This document shows, piece after piece, positions 38,883-48,623 of a DNA stretch of 64,000 nucleotides. Below the pieces are notes generated by a model. That model searched no databases, had not been told where the DNA came from, and saw only the letters and a program-made list of their open reading frames with translations. The DNA is taken from positions 57,708-121,707 of the forward strand of contig CACOFQ010000003.1 of NCBI GenBank assembly GCA_902626505.1, in the 5' to 3' direction. A program made the translations under genes and the position numbers. Position 1 is the first letter of the stretch. Every line of letters begins with the position of its first letter. Source of the DNA: an uncultured Marinoscillum sp. Lineage in GTDB: Bacteria > Bacteroidota > Bacteroidia > Cytophagales > MED-G16.

Positions 38883-40913
38883 TTATTTTTTATACTTATC
38901 AAACCAAGCAATGATTGCGTTTACCTTGGCTATAAGATTACTTGGCCTCGCTGCTATCCCGTGACTTGCGCCAGGGATCCTCACAAGCATAGATTCTACT
39001 TTATTTAGTTTAAGTCCTGCATAAAACTGTTCGCTTTCTGCCATAGGAGTTCTATAATCATCCTCACCAGTGAGAAGCATAGTAGGCGTTGTAACATTTC
39101 CTACGTATGATATAGGGGATCTTTTCATGTACTGCTCTAAATTATCCCAAGGCATCCCAGGGAACCAGTACTTATAGAAAAAAGAAATATTATCGGCATA
39201 TAGGACAAAACTATACCAGTTTATCACTGGCTTAGCAACAACAGCAGCATTAAATTTATCTGTTTTTCCAATTATCCATGAAGTTAAGACACCTCCTCCA
39301 CTTCCACCAGTTACAAATAGATTATTACCATCAATATAACTTCTTTTTGCTACGTGATCAACACCAGAAATTAAATCATCATAATCCTGACTTGGATAAT
39401 TGTGATGAATAAGATTGGCAAAATCTTTTCCATAACTTGTACTACCTCTCGGGTTAGTATATAAAACGAAATATCCTTTACTAGCAAAAAGCTGTACTTC
39501 AGCAGAGAATCTAAATCCATAATTTGTAAATGGACCCCCGTGAATCTCTAAGATCAATGGGTATTGCTTCGATTCGTTAAAATCAGGAGGGTAAACTAAC
39601 CAACCCTGAATTTTTTTACCATCATATGAAGATTCATACCAAACTTCCTCAACCTTTCCAAGGTCTTTATAATCAAATAGATCTTTATTCAAATTTGTTA
39701 ATCTATTTTTTGATCCATTATACCCCACTGCTAAATCGGCAGGATTGTATACATTTCCATAGGTAAAGGCATATCTTCCTGATGCTGAAATAGTATACGA
39801 ACCACCGCTATATGGTCTACCCAATGATAATCCCCCAAGCTCATCTACAATATCTTTTACCTTTCCATTTAAACTTATACTAGCAATCTGAGTCATTCCT
39901 TCAGAATCATACTGGAAATAAATTCCTTTTCCATCACGCATCCAATTTATATTACTAATATTTCTATCAAAGTCCTTAGATATTAGCTCAATATTTTCCC
40001 CATTACTATCCATGATATATAGAGAATTCTGCTGATACCCTAAAAATTTATCATCGTATCCTAAAAAAGCAATTTTACTTCCATCTGGAGATACTATTGG
40101 TGATCTATCTGGACCAAATCTTTTTGTCAACTGTTTTAATTCTCCAGACTTTATATTAAGTACATGAATATCTGAATTGTTAGGTTCAAAATCTGAATTA
40201 TCATTTAAATTAGCTGAAAAAATAATATTATTACTATTTAACCAAACTGCAGAACTTGGATTTTTATCTAACATACTAACCTGCCTTGGCGTCCCTCCTT
40301 CAACTGGAAGGATAAATATTTGATTATTACCGGGCCTTCTGTATCCACCCCCATCATAACGATATACCATATCATCAATCTCAATTGGAGGAGAATTCCA
40401 TGAAGCACCTTTTGGTTTTTTTGGCATTTTAATAAGTTTTCCTTCTGTCTTTTCAACAAATGAATTAAAAAGAAGATACTTATCATCTGATGACCAATTG
40501 ACACTACCAATAGAAGACTGAATATTAGTAAGTTTTTGAACCGAATTATTTTCTAAATTATATAGATAGAGTTGTGTTTTTCCTTCTTTATTTGATTTAA
40601 ATGTGAACATTTTTCCAGAATTTGACCATTTAGGTGATCCAGAATTATGATTTCCAGTAGTTATTGGCCTCATGTTGCTTCCGTCATAATTTACTATCCA
40701 TAAATTAGACAGATTTTTATCTGTCATTACATCTTTAAAATTTCTTTGAAAAAGAATTTTATCACCTAGAGGAGATATCTCTGGGTTTGACACATACTCT
40801 ATTTCAAAAATATCTATTGGTTCAAACTTTTTACTTAGTTGAGCATATAATGAAAATGAAAAAAATATAAATGTTATTAGGGTCAAAAAGAATTTCTTAG
40901 TTTTAGTTTCCAT
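38883..40913 (-). CDS. Exported S9-family peptidase (acylaminoacyl/dipeptidyl-peptidase type)
   Basis: A 676-residue prolyl-oligopeptidase-type serine peptidase. A signal peptide (ending SFSLYAQ) precedes a beta-propeller domain with TolB/DPP-IV-like repeats (NPEISPLGDKILFQR, SPKWSNSGKMFTFKS, SPIVSPDGSKIAFLG). The C-terminal alpha/beta hydrolase has the catalytic Ser in GGSGGGVLT (near 536), Asp in TGEDDYRTP (near 617) and His in PGASHGI (near 648). Predicted periplasmic. Divergent from the aminotransferase gene. Confidence 0.92.
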   Translation of the reverse strand: METKTKKFFLTLITFIFFSFSLYAQLSKKFEPIDIFEIEYVSNPEISPLGDKILFQRNFKDVMTDKNLSNLWIVNYDGSNMRPITTGNHNSGSPKWSNSGKMFTFKSNKEGKTQLYLYNLENNSVQKLTNIQSSIGSVNWSSDDKYLLFNSFVEKTEGKLIKMPKKPKGASWNSPPIEIDDMVYRYDGGGYRRPGNNQIFILPVEGGTPRQVSMLDKNPSSAVWLNSNNIIFSANLNDNSDFEPNNSDIHVLNIKSGELKQLTKRFGPDRSPIVSPDGSKIAFLGYDDKFLGYQQNSLYIMDSNGENIELISKDFDRNISNINWMRDGKGIYFQYDSEGMTQIASISLNGKVKDIVDELGGLSLGRPYSGGSYTISASGRYAFTYGNVYNPADLAVGYNGSKNRLTNLNKDLFDYKDLGKVEEVWYESSYDGKKIQGWLVYPPDFNESKQYPLILEIHGGPFTNYGFRFSAEVQLFASKGYFVLYTNPRGSTSYGKDFANLIHHNYPSQDYDDLISGVDHVAKRSYIDGNNLFVTGGSGGGVLTSWIIGKTDKFNAAVVAKPVINWYSFVLYADNISFFYKYWFPGMPWDNLEQYMKRSPISYVGNVTTPTMLLTGEDDYRTPMAESEQFYAGLKLNKVESMLVRIPGASHGIAARPSNLIAKVNAIIAWFDKYKK

Positions 40914-40977
40914 ATTATTTACTATATTTAGATTATTCAGTTAATTGTTATTATTTAAAAGTAAAAATTTTATCCTT

Positions 40978-42093
40978 ATGAACAATCAAATTACAAGAAG
41001 AAATTTATTGAAACTACTCGGAGTATCTGGAGTAACGCTTCCGCTTACAGGTATTAGCAAAGAACTTGAAATTAGACCAAATTCAAAAATAAAAAATGAC
41101 GGATTCATAAAATTAAGTTCTAATGAAAATCCTTATGGACCATCACCTAAAGTTAGAGAAGCAATAATTAATGCGTTTGATGAGGCATGCAGATACCCCT
41201 ACAATAGAGTAACAGAACTAGAAGAAAAAATTGCAGAAAGAGAGGGAGTAGATCCTAGTATGGTACTAGTTACCGGAGGATCAAATGAAGGACTACGTGC
41301 AACAGGTAGACTTTTTGGAATTGAGAAGAAAGAAATTATTGCGTGTAAACCTACATATCTTGCACTTATGACTTATGCTGAAGAATTTGAATGTAAAATT
41401 AATTGGGTTCCTTTAGATGATAACCTTAGATATGATTTAAATGAAATTTCAAGAAGAACCTCTAAAAATACAAGCATGGTATTTATATGTAATCCAAATA
41501 ATCCAACAGGTACTATGCTTAAGGCTGATGATTTAGAAGACTTTTGTACTGCAACAGCCAAAAAAACATGTGTATTTGTAGATGAAGCCTATTATGATTA
41601 CTCTATTAATGATGGCTACCCTACAATGACCAAACTTGTAAAAGAAGGTCACAACGTTATTGTATCTAGAACCTTTTCAAAAATTTATGGATTAGCTGGA
41701 GTAAGAATTGGATATCTAATCGCAAGTTCAGAAAGGATAGCTGAGCTAAAAAAGTGTACTATGGCTGGAACAAATATGTTAGCTACCCATGCTGCTATGT
41801 TTGCATATGATGAAAAAAGCTTTTTTGATTATAGTCTAAATAAAAACAAGGAAGCTTTAGAAATATACTATAATGTTTTTGATGAGCTTAAATTAGATTA
41901 TGTGAAATCATATACAAACTTTGCTTTCTTTAAAACAGGAGTTCATATTGATGAATTTAGTAAGTATATGAAAGAAAATGGAATTTTAGTAGGAAGACCT
42001 TTCCCTCCTTACTACGACTGGTGTAGAATTAGTACTGGAAAAATTGAAGACGTAAGAAGATTTGCTCAAGAATTAAAAAGGTTTTACTCGTAA
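40978..42093 (+). CDS. Tat-exported class I/II aminotransferase (histidinol-phosphate aminotransferase-like)
   Basis: A 371-residue fold-type I PLP enzyme. IKLSSNENPYGPSPKVREAI is the HisC-like opening. FICNPNNPTGTML and the PLP lysine in SRTFSKIYGLAGVRIGY are clear. The N-terminus ITRRNLLKLLGVSGVTLPL is a Tat signal, which biosynthetic HisC lacks, so I do not call it hisC. I use the ATG at 40978; an upstream in-frame start would put extra residues before the twin arginine. Second exported PLP enzyme of the window. Confidence 0.85.
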   Translation: MNNQITRRNLLKLLGVSGVTLPLTGISKELEIRPNSKIKNDGFIKLSSNENPYGPSPKVREAIINAFDEACRYPYNRVTELEEKIAEREGVDPSMVLVTGGSNEGLRATGRLFGIEKKEIIACKPTYLALMTYAEEFECKINWVPLDDNLRYDLNEISRRTSKNTSMVFICNPNNPTGTMLKADDLEDFCTATAKKTCVFVDEAYYDYSINDGYPTMTKLVKEGHNVIVSRTFSKIYGLAGVRIGYLIASSERIAELKKCTMAGTNMLATHAAMFAYDEKSFFDYSLNKNKEALEIYYNVFDELKLDYVKSYTNFAFFKTGVHIDEFSKYMKENGILVGRPFPPYYDWCRISTGKIEDVRRFAQELKRFYS

Positions 42094-42121
42094 TTCGTAA
42101 TACCTTTAAAAATATTCAAAA

Positions 42122-42149
42122 AAAAAGTGAGAATTTCTTCTCACTTTTT
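42122..42149. terminator. Bidirectional Rho-independent terminator
   Basis: Stem AAAAAGTGAGAA (42122-42133), loop TTTC, TTCTCACTTTTT (42138-42149). A run on one side and T run on the other serve both the plus-strand aminotransferase and the convergent PKD lipoprotein gene. Confidence 0.92.
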
Positions 42150-42170
42150 CATTTAGTATAATTTATGGAT

Positions 42171-43364
42171 TTACTTTTTCAAGTGTATATTCCATCTATT
42201 ACCACCTGCACCATAATCTATTGAAACATACATACTACCTGGGGAAATACTTTCAACCCTATATGTTCTTGATGCTGCATTTCCATCTTCACCACTGTTT
42301 GTAGCCTTAGGCATACCTAAGTAAGCTCCATCACCAGTAAGTGTTAACATATCTTTACTAATGCTATAAGTAAAGTCTCCGTCAACATAAGGTGCAATAG
42401 GAGTGCCACATCCTTCTGGATCAACGCCTTGCCATCCCTCTAACCAAAAATCACCATTATGTCTAGTTTTGAATGATCCGTCAGAACCAAAAGTATATGT
42501 GTTATTGTCTACACATGGTCTATCTCCACCAATATCTTTATTCTCTCTTTTATAATCCCACCAAGCACCACCAAACTTCATTGGTTCCCATGCTACTGAC
42601 ATTCTATAAACTTTCCATTCGCCTTGTACAAGATCCGAGATCGTACTACGATTTGCATCACAGGTATTATATACCACACTAGGAACTGAAACAGTTTCAT
42701 CTAAGTTACCTAGATCTAAAACCCTATTATAGTATTCACCACCAGGAGCTTGTGCACAAGGAGTTTCACTATTAAATCTCTCTTGTCTAGCCCAATTATT
42801 AATCGAAAACTTATATTCGTACATAACACTTGTAGACATTGATTTTGTAACAGTATAAACACCATCATTATTAGCTGAGGTCATCTCATTAGCGGTACCA
42901 TTCCATTCACCTAAATCACCACTTCCTACCAGATAAACCTTATCACCATCAGAAAGGCCAGCATTATTCATGTCGACTGTGAATGTAACATCAGCTTTCG
43001 CGTAAGTTGGTAATTCAATCTGAACAGCTTGAGATGAAGATGCTCTCCACCCTAAAGAGTTACTAGTTCCAGCAGCAGTAGCAGTTAATGTTACTGTAAA
43101 GCTTCCCGCACCGGTATATGTATGAGATGGATTTGCATCTGAACTGCCGTTACCATCACCAAAATCCCAGTTATAAGAAACTGCTCCTGAGGAATTATTT
43201 GTAAAAGACCAAGTGAAAACATCACTAGCCGATTGAGTTGCAGTGAATGATACAGTTGGTTTAGTTCCGGTAATAGGATCTGGCATGCTATCATCACAAC
43301 TAAAGGTAACTGCAGTAAACAATACAACTAGAAAAAGAAAAGATTTAAATTTTCTTGATTTCAT
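42171..43364 (-). CDS. PKD-domain lipoprotein with starch-binding-like domain
   Basis: A 397-residue lipoprotein (cysteine 23 in AVTFSC). A PKD domain spans about 35-105 (YNWDFGDGNGSSDANPSHTY). A second domain (about 122-215: ADVTFTVDMNNAGLSDGDKVYLVG) resembles the CBM20/SusE-type carbohydrate-binding fold. The C-terminal part (about 240-397) is lipocalin-like and Trp-rich (AWWDYKRENKD). It lies next to a secreted GH13 enzyme on the same strand, so a surface glucan-binding role is likely. That link is inference. Confidence 0.78.
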   Translation of the reverse strand: MKSRKFKSFLFLVVLFTAVTFSCDDSMPDPITGTKPTVSFTATQSASDVFTWSFTNNSSGAVSYNWDFGDGNGSSDANPSHTYTGAGSFTVTLTATAAGTSNSLGWRASSSQAVQIELPTYAKADVTFTVDMNNAGLSDGDKVYLVGSGDLGEWNGTANEMTSANNDGVYTVTKSMSTSVMYEYKFSINNWARQERFNSETPCAQAPGGEYYNRVLDLGNLDETVSVPSVVYNTCDANRSTISDLVQGEWKVYRMSVAWEPMKFGGAWWDYKRENKDIGGDRPCVDNNTYTFGSDGSFKTRHNGDFWLEGWQGVDPEGCGTPIAPYVDGDFTYSISKDMLTLTGDGAYLGMPKATNSGEDGNAASRTYRVESISPGSMYVSIDYGAGGNRWNIHLKK

Positions 43365-43551
43365 TATAGTTTAGTTTAGTTTAAAAAATATTTTTAAATT
43401 ATTACAATATATAACTTGTAATATCCGACAATTATACAAAAATTTCTATAAAATATTAAGTATAAATCTGATTTTTAAACACCTTAATCCCAATTAATTT
43501 TACATTTTCAAAAGTCTATATTTTGAAAAATTTTTAATTTAATTCATGGAT

Positions 43552-46350
43552 CTAATTTTTTAATAGCTTTCTAATGAAAAAATCATCTTTAGAAGATATA
43601 ATAATATTATAAACACCCTTTGAAATACTAGAATAATCAAGATTTATTTTCGATGAGTATCTGGTTTTAAATGAAATTAATTTACCAGAAGAATTAAATA
43701 GATAAATTAAATAAGGAGGTTCTACTTGTTTATTTATTTCAAGAGTAAATTTATTTTGAAAAGGATTAGGATATATTTTAATATCATCATCAAAATACTT
43801 TTCCTCTGAAGATAATAATAAATTTTCTTCATCTTTAATACTTGATTTATTATCAGCCAAAATTATAAATTGACCTGGCCTTAGATTTAATTTATTTGAA
43901 TCATCAATTAAAATAATTTGATTATTTGCAAAAATATTATACCAGGTTCCTGCAGGAAGAAGAGATTGAGAAACTTCTTCATCTTCTATTCCAAAGTTTC
44001 CTATTACAATAACTTTTGATATTCCTCCGGAAGAATTGTCATCCTCTAAAACTATATGCTTAATATCCGATGAAAAGTTTGTAGAAAATTTATTTGATTT
44101 AAATATTTTTTCAGTTTTTCTTAATAATAAAATTCTAGACCAGACACCATATAATTTCATCCTCTCGATCTCTTCGTGCATATTAAGTTGAAATGCTGAG
44201 ATTTTTTGGGACAGCTTACAATCAGAATTTACAGTCCCATCTTCACATGTATTTATACTTTTCTCATAACCTAATTCTCCAAATTGCCAAATCATTTTAG
44301 GTCCCGGAATAGTAAAAAATAATGCGCCTGCAGCCTTCATTCTATCTAAAGAATTATTAAAATCCTTTACATCATATATATCATTTGAATTACCATATGT
44401 TATATTCTTATACATCAATCTCTCTTTGTCATGACTTTCCATAAAACCAACTAAGGTAGGACTTGAAAAACCTCTAGACTTATGTGAAACACCAGAAAAA
44501 TCTGATGGATACCCCATAGTTGCTTCATTATACTGATAAGTTTCCTCTCCCCAGGACATGATTCCATAATCTGAAAAAATTCTTTCTTCAGAATTCTGAA
44601 AATGTTCAAAAATTATATAAGTATTGGGTTTATGAGCCCATATATCATCAGCAATACTTTTTAAATAATTAACCCTTTTTGAAGAATAACTTTCAGCAAT
44701 AACTTCATTAGTCATTCCTTTAGTTAAATCAAATCTGAATCCATCGATATGGTACTCTTCAACAAGATATTTATTAACTCTTTTCATATAATTCTTCACA
44801 TAGTCTGAATCATGATTCATATCATTAAAATAATTTAAATAAGACTCAGAAACAGGAGATATTTGAAAGAATGGATTATCAGATAACGGCGTTCCAGTAT
44901 AACTATCACTTTGTGAATTCCACAACCTAAAATAAGGGTTTTGACCGGTTGCATGATTATATACTACATCCAATATTATAGCAATTCCTCTTTTATGAGC
45001 CTCATTGACTAATTCTTTTAATTTTGTAGGAGAACCATACTCTTTGTCTATTGCCATATGGAAAGAAGGATTGTAACCCCAGCTATTATTACCGTCAAAC
45101 TCATTAACTGGCATGAGCTCAATTGCATTAATTCCTATACCCTCTAGATAATCTAGCTTAGATATAACAGATTGAAAAGACCTTTCTTCATGAAAGTCTC
45201 TAATTAGAAGTTCATAAATGATCAAATTTTCTTTTGCAGGTTTTTGAAAATTTTCATCTTCCCACTTAAAATTATCATCAATTTTAAACATTGAGGCTGC
45301 ATGTTTATTTTGTTTTGGGTAAGAAGGAAAAGAAGAAAATCCACACTCTAAAGTTCTACAAATGTAAGAGTCATTATAAGAATCAAGTATTATAGTGGAA
45401 TAAGGATCTGCTACATATATGGACCCGTCAACCAAATATTGATAAGAATGGTAAGACTCCTTATCAAGTCCTGATAATTCAAACCAAAATTTATTTAAAT
45501 TTTGATCATATTTCATAAGATAATCACTAGAAATTTCCCAATTATTAAATGAACCAACCAGGTTTATAAATTGTTTTCCAGGAGCATTTAATACAAAAAC
45601 TACTGAATTACTTAAAATATTTAACCCATCCTCCAAACTTGTATAAGGAAGTTCTTGAACGAGAATACTTGGCTTAATAACTACACTGAATTCTCTTGAA
45701 ACTTCAGACCCTGATTCAACATCAGTTGCTATAAAATTATATGTACTATTTTCAGTTATATTATCTACTACATAATTATATGAGATAGAATTCTTCTTCT
45801 CATTAATTATCACATTATTTTTTTTAAGAGTAAAATCTACCGTTATGCTTGATAGTGCATCAATGGTTATTGATTCGCCAGACTCAATGACTGAAATACT
45901 TGAAGTTGGATTGTTTAGAATTAAATCAAAGACACCCACATCAAAAATATAGTCTTCAGTTTTTTTGTCATTACTTCCGTCCTTTGCTTTAGCTAAAACT
46001 CCAATTTTTTCTAAAGAAGAATCGCTATATAATTTAGAAGGGTTGAAAGTAAAGCTAAAAGATCCATCAGTATTTTTGATCATTTTCATATTTTCATTAG
46101 AATTATTCCACTGACCATTCCACTGACTATCATCATTAGTACTTCCTCCTCCATTTTTTGTATACCAAGTCCATAAATAAATATCATTTATTCCAGAAAG
46201 ATTTCCAGAATTAATATCTGAAACAGTAATTGTTATTTCTTGATTTTCAAGAAAAGGATCAGGGGTGACAGACCAATTTCCTGAAGGAACCTGTGAGAAT
46301 GATATCTTCGATATGAGGATTAATAATATTATTAGATACCTTATTTTCAT
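43552..46350 (-). CDS. Secreted GH13 alpha-amylase-family protein with CBM48-like domain and T9SS sorting signal
   Basis: A 932-residue alpha-glucan hydrolase. Signal peptide ending KISFSQ; N-terminal Ig-like modules; a CBM48-like domain (about 250-335: INLVGSFNNWEISSDYLMKY). The GH13 barrel has DVVYNHATG (near 458), the nucleophile Asp in DGFRFDLTKG (near 537), the acid/base Glu in IIFEHF (near 579) and ESHDKER (near 636). The last ~75 residues (YPNPFQNKFTLEI to FFIRKLLKN) are a type A T9SS sorting domain, so the enzyme is exported by type IX secretion. Substrate likely starch-like glucan. Confidence 0.93.
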   Translation of the reverse strand: MKIRYLIILLILISKISFSQVPSGNWSVTPDPFLENQEITITVSDINSGNLSGINDIYLWTWYTKNGGGSTNDDSQWNGQWNNSNENMKMIKNTDGSFSFTFNPSKLYSDSSLEKIGVLAKAKDGSNDKKTEDYIFDVGVFDLILNNPTSSISVIESGESITIDALSSITVDFTLKKNNVIINEKKNSISYNYVVDNITENSTYNFIATDVESGSEVSREFSVVIKPSILVQELPYTSLEDGLNILSNSVVFVLNAPGKQFINLVGSFNNWEISSDYLMKYDQNLNKFWFELSGLDKESYHSYQYLVDGSIYVADPYSTIILDSYNDSYICRTLECGFSSFPSYPKQNKHAASMFKIDDNFKWEDENFQKPAKENLIIYELLIRDFHEERSFQSVISKLDYLEGIGINAIELMPVNEFDGNNSWGYNPSFHMAIDKEYGSPTKLKELVNEAHKRGIAIILDVVYNHATGQNPYFRLWNSQSDSYTGTPLSDNPFFQISPVSESYLNYFNDMNHDSDYVKNYMKRVNKYLVEEYHIDGFRFDLTKGMTNEVIAESYSSKRVNYLKSIADDIWAHKPNTYIIFEHFQNSEERIFSDYGIMSWGEETYQYNEATMGYPSDFSGVSHKSRGFSSPTLVGFMESHDKERLMYKNITYGNSNDIYDVKDFNNSLDRMKAAGALFFTIPGPKMIWQFGELGYEKSINTCEDGTVNSDCKLSQKISAFQLNMHEEIERMKLYGVWSRILLLRKTEKIFKSNKFSTNFSSDIKHIVLEDDNSSGGISKVIVIGNFGIEDEEVSQSLLPAGTWYNIFANNQIILIDDSNKLNLRPGQFIILADNKSSIKDEENLLLSSEEKYFDDDIKIYPNPFQNKFTLEINKQVEPPYLIYLFNSSGKLISFKTRYSSKINLDYSSISKGVYNIIISSKDDFFIRKLLKN

Positions 46351-46385
46351 AATAAAATTTATCTAAATTACTAAGTATAGATATC

Positions 46386-47819
46386 ATGAAATACTTTATT
46401 TATATATTTTTTTTAATACTTTTTTCATGTAGTGATAATAATAAAAACACTACTCCAAATTTTGTCATCATTTTCATGGATGACCTTGGGTATGGAGATA
46501 TTTCTAATTTCGGAGCAATAAATTACAACACACCTAATATTAATAATATGGTAAATAGAGGTATGCTATTCACAAACTTCTACTCAGCACAAGCAGTTTG
46601 TAGCGCATCAAGAGCAGGACTTCTAACTGGAACATATCCAAATAGAATTGGCATAAGTGGTGCTCTCATGCCTTACTCAGAACATGGACTTCACGAAGAT
46701 GAAAAAACAATTGCTGAGATATTAAAAGAAAAAGGTTACTCAACTGGAATTTTCGGAAAATGGCACCTAGGACACCATGAGAAGTTTCTTCCAACAAATC
46801 ACGGCTTTGACACTTATCTGGGAATTCCATATTCAAATGACATGTGGCCAGTAAATTTTAAGGGTGAGCAGATCTCAGATACATCAAACTGGAGGAAAAA
46901 ATCATACCCTCAATTACCGTTAATTGAAGATGAAAAAATAGTAAGGGAGATTAAAACCCTTGCTGATCAGGCAGAGCTAACAACTATATTTACTGAAAAA
47001 TCAGTTGACTTCATAAAAGAAAATAAGGACAATCCATTTTTTCTTTATGTTCCCCATCCCATGCCTCATGTTCCAATAGCGGTATCAGAAAAGTTTCTTG
47101 GTAAGAGTGAACAGGGTTTATATGGTGACCTCATGATGGAAATTGATTGGTCAGTTGGCAAAATAATTAATGCACTTGAGAAAAATAAAATTATTGATAA
47201 TACATTAATAATTTTTACAAGTGATAATGGACCATGGTTAAACTTTGGTAACCACGCAGGTTCAACTGGAGGTTTAAGGGAGGGAAAAGGCACATCTTTT
47301 GAGGGTGGTCAGAGAGTACCCACAGTCATGATGTGGCCAGATGTAATACCAGCAGGTAAAATTGCAAATCAACTATCCTCATCTATAGATATATTACCAA
47401 CTATATCACATATTGTAGATGGAAATCTTCCAAAACATAAAATTGATGGAGTAAATATTATGGAAATATTGAAAGGAGAAAAAGTTAATCCAAGAAAGGA
47501 ATTTTATTATTATTATAAAGATAATAATCTAGAAGCTGTAAGAAAAGATAACTGGAAATTGATTCTTCCTCACACCTCGAGATCATATAAGGGCGTTCTA
47601 CCAAATAATGATGGCTTCCCAGGAAATTATAATTCGATCAGAACAGGGTTAGAGTTGTATAATCTTAGAAGAGATCCCGGTGAGGAGTATGATGTAATTA
47701 AAAAATATCCTAATATAGCTAAAGAACTAGAAGAATTAGCAGAAAAAGCAAGATCTGACATGGGAGATAACCTAACTGGCAGAAAAGGGATTAATAATAG
47801 AAACCACGGAAAATTATGA
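46386..47819 (+). CDS. Arylsulfatase-family lipoprotein (sulfatase S1)
   Basis: A 477-residue sulfatase. Lipobox cysteine 15 (FLILFSC). Metal ligands in IIFMDDLGYGD, the formylglycine motif CSASR at 72-76 followed by AGLLTGTYPNRIG, and the substrate region GIFGKWHLGHH. FTSDNGPW supplies further metal ligands. The motif is the Cys type, so activation needs a formylglycine-generating or anaerobic maturase, not seen here. Likely removes sulfate esters from algal or animal polysaccharides. Overlaps the next gene by 4 nt. Confidence 0.92.
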   Translation: MKYFIYIFFLILFSCSDNNKNTTPNFVIIFMDDLGYGDISNFGAINYNTPNINNMVNRGMLFTNFYSAQAVCSASRAGLLTGTYPNRIGISGALMPYSEHGLHEDEKTIAEILKEKGYSTGIFGKWHLGHHEKFLPTNHGFDTYLGIPYSNDMWPVNFKGEQISDTSNWRKKSYPQLPLIEDEKIVREIKTLADQAELTTIFTEKSVDFIKENKDNPFFLYVPHPMPHVPIAVSEKFLGKSEQGLYGDLMMEIDWSVGKIINALEKNKIIDNTLIIFTSDNGPWLNFGNHAGSTGGLREGKGTSFEGGQRVPTVMMWPDVIPAGKIANQLSSSIDILPTISHIVDGNLPKHKIDGVNIMEILKGEKVNPRKEFYYYYKDNNLEAVRKDNWKLILPHTSRSYKGVLPNNDGFPGNYNSIRTGLELYNLRRDPGEEYDVIKKYPNIAKELEELAEKARSDMGDNLTGRKGINNRNHGKL

Positions 47820-48592
47820 ATAAATACATTTTAATATTAATCATTACAATTTCATGTAATCAAAAAGAGTATAAGCCAAGCAATGAATATAAAATACAGG
47901 CTCAGGTATGGACTCAAAATTCTGCAGAGTACAGAGCTTTATGCTACCAAGCTTTCAATACAGCAAGATTAAATTTAGATTCTTTCCTTTCATCTGGTAA
48001 AAAATACAACAAGCCACTAGCAATCATCACAGATGTTGACGAAACTGTATTGGACAATAGTCCTTATGATGGAAAACTTATTTTAAATAATACATCATAT
48101 AATAGAGAGAGTTGGGTTGATTGGGGAAATATGGTAATAGCAGAGTCAATCCCAGGATCTTTAGAATTTTTGAAATATGCATCTGAAAAAGGAATTGAAA
48201 TATTTTATGTTTCAAATAGATATTCTGAACAACATAAGGCAACAGTAAATAATCTCAAAAAATTAGGTTTTCCTGACTCTAAAGAAGAAAATGTTCTATT
48301 AAGAGATAAAAGCAGAAGTAAAAGTGAAAGGAGAAAGTCAGTTTCTGATAAATACGAAGTGATTATGCTTATTGGAGATAACTTATCAGATTTTAATGAT
48401 GAATTTGAGGTTAAGATATTTGAGGAGAGAATTAACTATACCAATCAGATGAGAGATAACTTTGGAACTAAATTAATTGTTCTCCCAAATCCAAACTACG
48501 GTGATTGGGAATCTAACGGGTTATTTGGTGGAGAGAGCTTCGATAATATAGAAAAAGATTCAATAAGAAAATCAAACATTAAATCTTACTAA
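47816..48592 (+). CDS. Lipoprotein e(P4)-family acid phosphatase/5'-nucleotidase
   Basis: A 258-residue HAD-superfamily class C acid phosphatase. Lipobox cysteine 14. The catalytic motif DVDETVLDNSPY places the nucleophile at Asp73 and the general acid at Asp75; LIGDNLSDFNDEF is HAD motif IV. Such surface enzymes dephosphorylate nucleotides and other organic phosphates for uptake. Translationally coupled to the sulfatase. Confidence 0.92.
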   Translation: MNKYILILIITISCNQKEYKPSNEYKIQAQVWTQNSAEYRALCYQAFNTARLNLDSFLSSGKKYNKPLAIITDVDETVLDNSPYDGKLILNNTSYNRESWVDWGNMVIAESIPGSLEFLKYASEKGIEIFYVSNRYSEQHKATVNNLKKLGFPDSKEENVLLRDKSRSKSERRKSVSDKYEVIMLIGDNLSDFNDEFEVKIFEERINYTNQMRDNFGTKLIVLPNPNYGDWESNGLFGGESFDNIEKDSIRKSNIKSY

Positions 48593-48623
48593 ATTTTTAT
48601 TAATTTTCCGTTAAAATAAATTA

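Noticed and set aside
40978..42093. Calling this gene hisC
   Set aside because: It has a Tat signal and no histidine-biosynthesis neighbours, so the biosynthetic name is not supported.
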